Source of the DNA: JAERML01 sp035687895
GTDB taxonomy: Bacteria > Bacteroidota > Ignavibacteria > UBA10030 > UBA6906
DNA length: 15,408 nucleotides
Assembly: GCA_035687895.1 (NCBI GenBank)
Contig: DASRUE010000061.1
Span: 1-15,408, forward strand
Direction of reading: 5' to 3'
The position numbers were made by a program, and so were the translations under genes. Positions 1 through 7,201 of the stretch are shown one piece after another (the stretch's first letter is position 1; each line of letters begins with the position of its first letter). A model generated the notes under the pieces. That model was given only the letters and a program-made list of their open reading frames with translations, had not been told where the DNA came from and did no database searches.

Positions 1-2388
1 ATAGCTGAATTGCAGCTCCACACTCATCAATGGCATGGGGTACCATTGCGTGCCGAGGTCAACTCCTGTTCTGCGGAAGTCGCCGAATGTCGGACTCACG
101 GAAGTCGTAAATGAAAGAACCCCATCGAGCATAGTATACCGGGCACTCATGGAGAGAGAAGTGTAGTTCAGCTGACCATTTTGCACTGGTCCTGTGGCAG
201 ACGGAAGCGTGTTCAGGTTGATGCCAAGGTCTACTGATGTCTGCAACGGAATGGTATACAACGTCAGAAGTCCGACCGACAGTGTCACATTCTCAACATC
301 ATACTGACGCATCGACCGGTCGTCACGCGTAGAGGTCGAAATGCTGAAGGATGCCGTGTGCTTTGCCATATATGTGAAATCATGGGTGGACTGGAGGTAG
401 AAGCGGAGCGTTCCATCGTCCACAGCATTCAACATATCCCGGATGGGCAGTCCATTGCTGTTGGCAAAACTTGCGAACCCAATTGTCACATTGGGAATCT
501 CGGTTCGCGAATAGTAACTGACCGCCATGTTGAAATTGGTGAAGGTTGTTGTTGCGACCCTGGTTTTGCTGGTGTTGTCTTGAAGCCGTTCGAACCCGAG
601 GATGGCAAACACCTGATTATCTACAAGTCTTATCCGGTCGGAGATATTGAAGCCTTGAATGTCCTTTCTGAGGAAAGTCTGTCCGAAGGAGTTGTAGTCG
701 CTCCCGCGGAAAAGATACAGGAACTTGAATCCGTTGTCAAAGTAATTGAGACCCAACGAGACCTCGTAGGAGAGAGTAGAGAGACGGTCGAATCCCAACG
801 GCTTGAGGTTGTCGTTAACGGTAATGAAGTCGCCGAGAATATCCCTTAAGCCCTTTATTCTGGGTGCATCCTTCGGGTACACCGTGTCGATGTATGCGTC
901 GGTGAAGTTGCCGCTGGAAATATCACTGTTGAATGCACTAAACGCACCCTGCCCTGTCAGCTCGATTCGCTTTTGGTCGAGCTTCACACTAAAGTCCGTT
1001 CCTACAACAAGGTTTTCCTGCGGGCGCGTGCCGTATGCAATCGAAGTGATGTCGTCCTTCGACTTAAGCCAGGTAAATCCAAACTGCCAGTTTTCCCCGG
1101 AACCGAAGCTTGGCCGAACGGCAAACAAGTCGCGAGCATAAGTTCCGTAACTAAATTTACCCCATGTCTGTGCATTAATTGGAGCGTATGGTGCGGTGGA
1201 GTCCCGACGCACCTCGGCTGAGAGGCTGTCAAGGGAGAATTGCTTTAGCAACAGCCCTTCGATTCCACGAGTGGTCTTCCCAATTGCAAGGTCGATGTTG
1301 AAGGATCCGAGGCGGACCGACGAGGTAAGGCCGCGCACTCGCTTTCCGCTCAACACCAGATTAGGAAATGGGGGATAGCTGTCGCCGTATCCTACACGGA
1401 TCCAAGGGGATTCAAGCCCTGCGAAATAGCGATTCTGGGGTTGGACTGAATTCTTCTCGTCGGATGTAACAAACAGATTGGAAGTGAATCTGTATTCGCC
1501 AGAAGTCGCATGGAACTGCACTCCGCCACGATTATACCACGTTCCGGCCGAGCCAATCTGCTCATGACGCGATTCCAGTTGGACCGAAACACCATACCGG
1601 ATCGGATATCCTTGATCCTGCAATTCGAGCGTCTGGCCCTCACCCGTGACTGAAAAACTGAGGCTGGAACTCCGATGCAGATTGCCTTCGCGGTTGAAAA
1701 GCCGGACAGTGACCCGATGTAAACCAGGTGCAAAGCTCACCGAAAGGTTCTCCGGCGCATACACAATCATGTCATCCGCGAATACCGCGTCTGTGGTGAT
1801 GTCGATGCCATCCATCAGGATCTGTGTTGCACGTCGTACAACGATGGAATCCGCGCGCAGGAGAGAAACAGCAACCACAAGTTCTTCAGAAGAGACACGG
1901 GCAGATGGTTCAGGACTGAGAAACACGACCTGTGCATCCGCTGTTTCCTCGGCGCGCACAGGAATCTGCAAAGTCTTTCCGGGAGGTGTGGAGAACGGAT
2001 CGGCGTTTTCGCTCAGAGGGTAGGATTCGAGAAGACCAGAACGGTTGGCGAGGACAATATAGTAGTCGATGAACGGCTCGACTACCTCGCGCCCCGGGAT
2101 GGTGACGGTTGCGACATTTCCCACCACATCCATCTCGATGCGAGTGTAATCGCTCGCTCCAAACGAACGATACAGAAGATACACCCGTTCGATTGCTTCA
2201 CCTTGCAGGAGTTCGGCCCTGACCGTCAAGGGACTTTTCGCAGTTGTCTGTGCCGGGACAACGGAACTGACCTTGGTGCTGATCTGGGCATGGACAGTAA
2301 AGGCAATGAAGACGAGGAAACAAAACGGAAGAATCGCGCGTCTGCGATAACGGATAAAGCGCACCCGCGCGAAATCGTGGATGTACAT
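1..2388 (-). CDS. Large exported Ig-like plus beta-barrel envelope protein (3' end outside window)
   Basis: The minus strand reads open without a stop for 796 codons, from ATG at 2388 to the window edge, so the C-terminus is missing. The N-terminus has Arg-rich residues, then a hydrophobic stretch ending in VHAQ (about residue 36), which fits a signal peptide. Residues of about 150-235 resemble a bacterial Ig-like strand sandwich (ILMDG followed by LHRVTV). From about residue 240 onward the protein is rich in alternating Tyr/Phe/Gly beta strands, as in outer-membrane barrels. A GYGDS patch at about 334-338 is followed shortly by LSGKRVRG. It lies 144 nt downstream of the FecR-domain gene on the same strand, with a hairpin between them. 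No clear Shine-Dalgarno precedes the ATG; the start was chosen because it gives a complete signal peptide. I do not recognise a named family. A surface-exposed porin or export channel is inference. Confidence 0.85.
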   Translation of the reverse strand, partial: MYIHDFARVRFIRYRRRAILPFCFLVFIAFTVHAQISTKVSSVVPAQTTAKSPLTVRAELLQGEAIERVYLLYRSFGASDYTRIEMDVVGNVATVTIPGREVVEPFIDYYIVLANRSGLLESYPLSENADPFSTPPGKTLQIPVRAEETADAQVVFLSPEPSARVSSEELVVAVSLLRADSIVVRRATQILMDGIDITTDAVFADDMIVYAPENLSVSFAPGLHRVTVRLFNREGNLHRSSSLSFSVTGEGQTLELQDQGYPIRYGVSVQLESRHEQIGSAGTWYNRGGVQFHATSGEYRFTSNLFVTSDEKNSVQPQNRYFAGLESPWIRVGYGDSYPPFPNLVLSGKRVRGLTSSVRLGSFNIDLAIGKTTRGIEGLLLKQFSLDSLSAEVRRDSTAPYAPINAQTWGKFSYGTYARDLFAVRPSFGSGENWQFGFTWLKSKDDITSIAYGTRPQENLVVGTDFSVKLDQKRIELTGQGAFSAFNSDISSGNFTDAYIDTVYPKDAPRIKGLRDILGDFITVNDNLKPLGFDRLSTLSYEVSLGLNYFDNGFKFLYLFRGSDYNSFGQTFLRKDIQGFNISDRIRLVDNQVFAILGFERLQDNTSKTRVATTTFTNFNMAVSYYSRTEIPNVTIGFASFANSNGLPIRDMLNAVDDGTLRFYLQSTHDFTYMAKHTASFSISTSTRDDRSMRQYDVENVTLSVGLLTLYTIPLQTSVDLGINLNTLPSATGPVQNGQLNYTSLSMSARYTMLDGVLSFTTSVSPTFGDFRRTGVDLGTQWYPMPLMSVELQFSY

Positions 2389-2419
2389 TGGTCAGGGGAG
2401 TTCAGTTGAACAAATGTCT

Positions 2420-2462
2420 ATCAACAACAAAGGGGCCTCGGCGACTTCGTCACAGGGCCCCT
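2420..2462 (-). terminator. Probable intrinsic terminator/attenuator hairpin after the FecR gene
   Basis: Arms AGGGGCC (2431-2437) and GGCCCCT (2456-2462) form a 7-bp, almost all-GC stem with an 18-nt loop that can form a small inner GAC/GTC pairing. Read on the minus strand, the stem is followed by TTTGTTGTTG, a T-rich though interrupted tract. It lies 71 nt after the FecR-gene stop and 42 nt before the start of the large barrel gene. It either ends the upstream transcript or lowers read-through into the barrel gene. Confidence 0.6.
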
Positions 2463-2532
2463 ATGTTTAGAACATGCTACCAGCGTCAACAGAAACGGCG
2501 CTCATGCCATTGCGTCCGGCGTGTATCTGAAA

Positions 2533-3234
2533 TTATTCCTTGTAGTCAATGATGAGACGTTTGGAATTCCCCTGGTTATCACGCAACTCGAACTCGAGTC
2601 GGTTATCCTGCTCCGTTACCCGTGCCGCGTTCTCGGCAGCTGCCCGTTCCGCGGGGGTCGATGGCCGGGCCGAGATCGTCCCGTCGGGATTCGAAATACC
2701 CGTGAAGCCTGCACCCACATCAACAAAGTTGGAAGAGATGTTGTTCGTCAAACGGACCAGCCCTTCGGTTACAACGAGAGTGTCCGATGTGTTAATAGTT
2801 AGCGAACCACCTGTTCCGCGGATCGACGCGACGGATGTCGGTGAAGAAAATCGGAACTCTTCACCAGCGCGCTGTTTCTGCACGTTAAAGCCAACAACGC
2901 CCTTCTGAATATTCACTGACTTGGAAAATGCGCTTCCACTAACGGTGCCCGTCACCGTCAGCTCAGTCTTTTCACGCACCCGTACAAGGCTGTTGTCCTT
3001 AAACTTGATAATGGCAACGGATTGCACGCCAGTCTTTACCTTATCTCCAGAGGACAGCGTTTCTCCGCGTTTGGCCTTTTGCCAGTCTTTCCCAATCTCC
3101 TTACGTGTGACGTCCAGAATCACCTTACTGACGAGCGCAACTGTGGGTTCGGCAGGGGGAAGTGCCAGGGCGGCCGCCGGGACAAGCAGTCCGGAGGCAA
3201 ATGCCACGAATAGAATATGTGCGATTGTTTTCAT
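2533..3234 (-). CDS. Exported FecR-domain protein
   Basis: This 233-residue protein has a signal peptide (residues 1 to about 25, ending ALA). A FecR-type beta-helical domain follows at roughly residues 30-165. The family hallmark SPTSVASIRGT is at 131-141 and is preceded by the repeated 'GDKVKTG...AIIKFKDNSLVRV' pattern at 63-86. The C-terminal 45 residues are charged. Known FecR proteins are periplasmic sigma regulators with a cytoplasmic tail, but many exported FecR-only proteins, like this one, have no transmembrane anchor, and their role is unclear. No ECF sigma gene is in the window, so a signalling role is not supported. The start is ATG at 3234 with a strong GAGGGGA about 5 nt upstream. 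It lies 21 nt downstream of the FnIII-like gene, so the two are almost certainly co-transcribed. Confidence 0.9.
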   Translation of the reverse strand: MKTIAHILFVAFASGLLVPAAALALPPAEPTVALVSKVILDVTRKEIGKDWQKAKRGETLSSGDKVKTGVQSVAIIKFKDNSLVRVREKTELTVTGTVSGSAFSKSVNIQKGVVGFNVQKQRAGEEFRFSSPTSVASIRGTGGSLTINTSDTLVVTEGLVRLTNNISSNFVDVGAGFTGISNPDGTISARPSTPAERAAAENAARVTEQDNRLEFELRDNQGNSKRLIIDYKE

Positions 3235-3255
3235 ATGGTCCCCTCATTTGTCATG

Positions 3256-4314
3256 CTATTGGAGTTCCGCAGTGGTTACTGCTTCCGGATCCATGCGGAG
3301 TCTGTTCAACAGGTTCATAAGTTCTCCGAAGGATATCGCTGAACCATTCAAGCGGATAGAACCCGATGGTGTCAACCTTTGCGCCCGGATTTGGTCGAAT
3401 AGCGATTGATACTGGGGGAGCGCTCGTTCAAGTTCATCCAGCAACGAAGACAATGACGAGCCACCACTTCCTGCCACAGCAAAAGATCGGAGCTCGCTTT
3501 TGAGAGCGGCCACAGTGCCTCCCGACGTGCCCGCAAGTCCTTCCACAAACCAGACGTAGGTCTTACCCGGTTCCAGGATTCGGGCTCCACTGCTGGGATA
3601 CTGGAACGACTTTGCCTGAACGGTAGCAGAAAGGTGCGGGATACCGGACGCTGCTTCCTCCAGTGAGTTCTGTCCGGGGAGCTTCTCAAACACTGAAATC
3701 CGTGACGATGGCCCATCGTACTGCCATTGGAACACGGGAAAGGGATTGACGAAAGAATCCCCGTCCATTGGCGAGAGAAGCTGAACCGTGGATGGGTTTG
3801 AGATGATGATTTGGAACGTCGTTCCAGCGGTACTCGTCGAATCTCGAACGGTGACGGCAAAACTGTACACGCCCGCCGGGAGCGTGCCCGAGGGAAGAGC
3901 CGTCTCTTCCAAGCGTCGCTTGGACACTTGGTCAACTGTGTGAGTCACCAAGGGGATGGTCCGTCCAAGATCGAGGTTTGTGACGGTACGCGTGCCCATG
4001 ACAGCGAAAGGCTCGGTTACGAGAAGTACAACGCTACGCGTTTCATCGGGGAACGTGAAACTCGCATTAATCTCCATTGTTGCTGAACGTGTACTCCCAT
4101 CCAAAACCCTGATGTTTACGGTGAAAAGCCACTTTGGTGTCGTTGAATTGACAAAATCAACGTCCGAAATGGAGAGAGTATTCACAGGGGCAGTTTGGGT
4201 TTGTAAGTCAAAAACGGACTGTCCAAATCCCACCGCGGTAAGGCAGAGAAACAGTATCAGAAAGGCCGGGACAAAAGCGTTGGGGAGCGCTCGTGAATGA
4301 GAGTTGCTTGTCAT
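3256..4314 (-). CDS. Exported protein with beta-sandwich and FnIII-like domains, unknown function
   Basis: This 352-residue protein is predicted to be exported: a hydrophobic segment (residues 12-30) ends in GFGQ. Residues of about 40-170 look like a beta-sandwich containing 'LPAGVYSFAVTVRDS', a pattern common in surface and secretion-related proteins of this phylum. Residues of about 175-285 resemble a fibronectin-III/Ig-like domain ('SPMDGDSF...PVFQWQ', then 'LEPGKTYVWFVEG'). The last 60 residues are predicted helical. The start is ATG at 4314, because AAGGGGGA lies just upstream. A longer in-frame start, TTG at 4335, would add seven residues and swallow that ribosome site, so it is less likely. 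It is first in a block with the FecR gene and has its own promoter. I do not recognise a named family. Confidence 0.85.
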   Translation of the reverse strand: MTSNSHSRALPNAFVPAFLILFLCLTAVGFGQSVFDLQTQTAPVNTLSISDVDFVNSTTPKWLFTVNIRVLDGSTRSATMEINASFTFPDETRSVVLLVTEPFAVMGTRTVTNLDLGRTIPLVTHTVDQVSKRRLEETALPSGTLPAGVYSFAVTVRDSTSTAGTTFQIIISNPSTVQLLSPMDGDSFVNPFPVFQWQYDGPSSRISVFEKLPGQNSLEEAASGIPHLSATVQAKSFQYPSSGARILEPGKTYVWFVEGLAGTSGGTVAALKSELRSFAVAGSGGSSLSSLLDELERALPQYQSLFDQIRAQRLTPSGSIRLNGSAISFGELMNLLNRLRMDPEAVTTAELQ

Positions 4315-4379
4315 ACATCCCCCTTTGTTGTTCAATGACAGCGGGTGAAATTCCCGTTTTCCCGCCGATTCGCGTTCAA

Positions 4380-4408
4380 AGTATAACGAATCGCAAACAC
4401 TATTGCAA
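4380..4408 (-). promoter_or_regulatory. Sigma-70-like promoter for the FnIII-like/FecR block
   Basis: On the minus strand, TTGCAA (plus coordinates 4403-4408) and TATACT (4380-4385) are separated by exactly 17 nt. Transcription would begin near 4373, giving a leader of about 60 nt before the ATG at 4314. The -10 continues into TTTG (TATACTTTG), resembling the Bacteroidota -7 element, so it would suit either sigma type. It lies in the 152-nt gap after rseP, which supports independent expression of the downstream genes. Confidence 0.6.
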
Positions 4409-4487
4409 ACAAAAGGGGGGCTGGGGAGACCTACGTCACACGAAGGGTGTGTTCGGGGTCAGCTTGTGGGGCGGGAGGTCAAAAGCG

Positions 4488-5852
4488 TCAGAAATTCACA
4501 ATGTCATTATAGACAACAAATGCCATGAACGTCAGGAGAAGGACAATGCCTGCTTTCTGAAGCCCCATTTTGATTTTCACTGGGATCTCCCGACGAAAGA
4601 TCCCCTCGTAGATCAGAAACACTAAGTGCCCCCCATCCAATGCAGGAAACGGGAGGATGTTCAAAACAGCCAGACTGATACTCAACAGAGCCATGAATCC
4701 CAGATAGCTGACGATTCCGAGCTCAGCAGTCTGTGTTGCCATCTGGGCAATCTTGATGGGGCCGCCGACATTTTTGCTAAACTCCACCTTACCGCTAACC
4801 ATCTGCCAGACTTGTTGAACGGAAAGGGCTGTAACCTTGATAATATCTCTGACGCCTTCCGGAAACGCTCCAAGGATGGAGTATTCCACTCTTGTCATCG
4901 GTCCCGTATATCGGGCCTCCAACGAAATCCCGATCCGGCCATCGTCCGTAGGTACGGTTGTCCCTTTGAGCAACTCCGCGCCCCGACGCCATTCCACCTC
5001 AAGAGGTCTCCCAGCGCTTGCCCTTACAAGATCAACCACTTTCTGATTGTACTTGATTGGAGTGCCGTTCAATGAGACAAGAACATCCAACGGTTTCAGG
5101 CCAAGCAGGTCTGCCGGCTTGCCCGGCTCCACCGTGTTGATGATGACTTCTGTATTGATCGGGATGATGCCGAATGAGATTTCCGTCGGCTCCGGAATCG
5201 CTGTGCGGGGGATTTCAAGCGTTATCTCCCTGTCTTCGCGGAGAACATCGATGGCAACGTCGCTGCCACTTGTCTCAAGGTAGATGGAGGTATAGATACC
5301 ATCCCAGTGAGTGACCGGTTCTCCATTAATCCTGAGGATTCGATCGCCCGCTTTCAGACCACCAGTAGCTGCCGGACTTCCTTCCGCGACGTATCCAATC
5401 TCAGTCGTTTCACGAATAATCTTCCCCTGCGCGTAGTTAATCCCCCAAAAGATGACAATCGCGAGAAGAATGTTCATGATGACTCCCGCAGAGATCACCA
5501 CCATCCGTTGCCAGATGGGTTTGGCGCGGAATTCCCACGGCTCTGGCGTTGTCCCGATAAACCCGGTGTCGAAGCTCTCGTCAATCATGCCAGAGATCTT
5601 GACATATCCTCCAATAGGAAATGCTGCCACGCGGTAGTCCGTGTTCCCTTGCAGATCAACATTCTCAGGGAGCTTCCAGAAGCTAAATCCTGTTACCCTG
5701 TTGTAACCGAACAGGCGGTGTCCCATCCCCAGCGCGAAGACTTCAGCACGCATACCGCAAATCTTTGCAGCAATGAAATGTCCAAACTCATGGACGAAAA
5801 CCAGAACCCCGAGAGTCAGGACAAAATAGAATAATGTATCGAGGAATTGCAT
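4488..5852 (-). CDS. rseP: RIP metalloprotease RseP (site-2 protease)
   Basis: This is a 454-residue inner-membrane zinc protease of the S2P/M50 family, close to the E. coli RseP length of 450. The catalytic HEFGH motif sits at residues 21-25 in the first transmembrane segment, and the third zinc ligand lies in the LDG motif at 405-407 near the C-terminal membrane helices. Two PDZ domains lie between, at roughly 145-220 and 225-305; GSPAATGGLKAGDRIL and KPADLLGLKPLDVL are their carboxylate-loop regions. The family cleaves transmembrane anti-sigma factors and remnant signal peptides. The start is ATG at 5852 with AGGG about 7 nt upstream. It begins 8 nt after the dxr stop, so the two are very probably translated from one message. 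No anti-sigma substrate is in the window. Confidence 0.97.
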   Translation of the reverse strand: MQFLDTLFYFVLTLGVLVFVHEFGHFIAAKICGMRAEVFALGMGHRLFGYNRVTGFSFWKLPENVDLQGNTDYRVAAFPIGGYVKISGMIDESFDTGFIGTTPEPWEFRAKPIWQRMVVISAGVIMNILLAIVIFWGINYAQGKIIRETTEIGYVAEGSPAATGGLKAGDRILRINGEPVTHWDGIYTSIYLETSGSDVAIDVLREDREITLEIPRTAIPEPTEISFGIIPINTEVIINTVEPGKPADLLGLKPLDVLVSLNGTPIKYNQKVVDLVRASAGRPLEVEWRRGAELLKGTTVPTDDGRIGISLEARYTGPMTRVEYSILGAFPEGVRDIIKVTALSVQQVWQMVSGKVEFSKNVGGPIKIAQMATQTAELGIVSYLGFMALLSISLAVLNILPFPALDGGHLVFLIYEGIFRREIPVKIKMGLQKAGIVLLLTFMAFVVYNDIVNF

Positions 5853-5860
5853 TAATATCC

Positions 5861-7024
5861 CTATTGAGTAAGCGAGACTTGGTGCATTACATGTTCACGC
5901 GACGTTCTGTCAGCGAGAATGATATCATCGAGCGTGCATTGGTGGCTCTGCGTATGGTTGGTGAGTGCATCCTCGATCACGGAGGGAATCTGATCGAACG
6001 GCAGCCGTTCCTCCAGGAAGAGTTGCACCGCCACCTCGTTGGCCGCATTCATCACCGCTGGTGCGGTACCCCCCAGCGCCAACGCCTTGTAAGCGAGACT
6101 GAGGCATCGGAACTTTTCAAGATCGGGTTCCAGAAACGTCATCTGCCCCACGGCTCCGAAATTGAGCTTCCGGAAAGCTCTTCCCGGTCGCTCCGGGTAC
6201 ATCAGTGCGTACTGGATCGGGATCTTCATGTCTGGCATGCCAAGCTGGGCCTTGATGGATCCATCAGCAAATTCCACCATCGAGTGGATGATCGACTGCG
6301 GATGGATAACAACCCCGATCTTCTCCGGCGGCAACCCAAAGAGCCAGAACGCCTCGATCACCTCTAATCCTTTGTTCATGAGCGTTGCCGAGTCGATCGT
6401 GATCTTGTTCCCCATCTTCCAGGTCGGGTGGTTGAGAGCTTGTTCTACGGTGATGACCCGGAATTGTTCTTTCCTGTGATGAAGAAATGGCCCGCCCGAT
6501 GCGGTGAGAATAAGCCGTTCGACGCTGTCGAGTTGTTCGCCCCGCAGGCACTGCAAAATCGCACTGTGCTCGCTGTCGATGGGTATGAGTTGCACACCGT
6601 GCTCTCGGACTTTTCTCATCACCAACTCACCTGCCACCACAAGGGTTTCCTTGTTGGCCAGAGCGATGTCCTTTCCCGCCTCAATTGCCGTGAGCGTGGG
6701 TTTCAGTCCTGCAAAACCCACAAGGGAACTGATCACCAAATCCACATCGTCTCTGCGGACGACCTCATGCATTCCCTCCTCGCCCACCAAGATTTCCGTT
6801 GCACTCCCTATGGTCTTCCGAAGGACAGCTGCGTTCCGTTCCTCGAGGACAACAACCCCCCGCGGCTGGAAGTGACGGACCTGTTCCCGCAAAAGGTCAA
6901 TATTCCGGTGGGCCGTCAGGTAGGTTACCTTCAGCGCATCCGGAAAACTGGCGATCACTTCGAGACTGCTCCGGCCGATAGACCCTGTGGAACCGAGGAT
7001 GGCAATGTGTTTGGGCTGCTTCAC
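5861..7024 (-). CDS. dxr: 1-deoxy-D-xylulose 5-phosphate reductoisomerase
   Basis: This cytoplasmic enzyme makes MEP from DXP using NADPH and a divalent metal, the first committed step of the MEP isoprenoid pathway. The 387-residue length is normal. The Rossmann motif GSTGSIG is at 11-17. The metal ligands are visible as D150 and E152 in IDSEH and E221 in LMNKGLEVIEAF, matching E. coli D150/E152/E231. The ASGGPF loop (175-180) and HPTWKMG (199-205) are intact. The start is GTG at 7024, fixed by the N-terminal beta strand KHIAILG. The upstream AGAGAG is only a weak ribosome site. It is the first gene of the minus block and is divergent from the TPR gene. In many genomes dxr sits beside rseP, as here. 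Confidence 0.98.
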   Translation of the reverse strand: MKQPKHIAILGSTGSIGRSSLEVIASFPDALKVTYLTAHRNIDLLREQVRHFQPRGVVVLEERNAAVLRKTIGSATEILVGEEGMHEVVRRDDVDLVISSLVGFAGLKPTLTAIEAGKDIALANKETLVVAGELVMRKVREHGVQLIPIDSEHSAILQCLRGEQLDSVERLILTASGGPFLHHRKEQFRVITVEQALNHPTWKMGNKITIDSATLMNKGLEVIEAFWLFGLPPEKIGVVIHPQSIIHSMVEFADGSIKAQLGMPDMKIPIQYALMYPERPGRAFRKLNFGAVGQMTFLEPDLEKFRCLSLAYKALALGGTAPAVMNAANEVAVQLFLEERLPFDQIPSVIEDALTNHTQSHQCTLDDIILADRTSREHVMHQVSLTQ

Positions 7025-7057
7025 GAACTCTCTGGCTGTGCGGAGATACTCCGGATC

Positions 7058-7086
7058 AAGGTACGCAAATCACGAGTGTTTCGCAA
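7058..7086 (-). promoter_or_regulatory. Possible promoter for dxr-rseP
   Basis: On the minus strand, TTGCGA (7081-7086) and TACCTT (7058-7063) have 17-nt spacing, placing initiation about 27 nt before the GTG start at 7024. The -10 is poor against TATAAT but continues TACCTTGA, a loose match to the Bacteroidota -7 element. A 7-bp direct repeat, CAAGGTA, at 7057-7063 and 7084-7090 covers both boxes and could be an operator or chance. Confidence 0.3.
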
Positions 7087-7148
7087 GGTAACAAACGGAC
7101 GCTCCATGACGTAGGCACTCTCATAATGATTTCGTTCACCGAATTGCC

Positions 7149-7154
7149 TATATT
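7149..7154 (+). promoter_or_regulatory. Possible -10 element for the TPR/M16 operon
   Basis: TATATT followed by TTC lies 48 nt before the ATG at 7202, within the 177-nt divergent gap between dxr and the TPR gene. The same TATATT hexamer occurs before the gene at 14671. No convincing -35 is found at 16-18 nt spacing. No Shine-Dalgarno is visible before 7202. Confidence 0.3.
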
Positions 7155-7201
7155 TTCTTCAGAGACAACAGCCGAAGGATTGTTCACTGCAATCCAATGT
7201 C

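Noticed and set aside
2400..2407. 8-mer GTTCAGTT shared with 15050-15057, both near envelope barrel genes
   Set aside because: It is in opposite relative orientations at the two sites, and one 8-base match is expected by chance in a window of this size.
2921..3409. Open plus-strand frame of 162 codons across the FecR and FnIII-like genes
   Set aside because: It crosses two real minus-strand genes and their ribosome site, and shows Ser/Arg-rich shadow composition.
6428..7114. Open plus-strand frame of 228 codons across dxr
   Set aside because: The minus strand encodes an intact DXP reductoisomerase with all metal ligands; this frame is its shadow.
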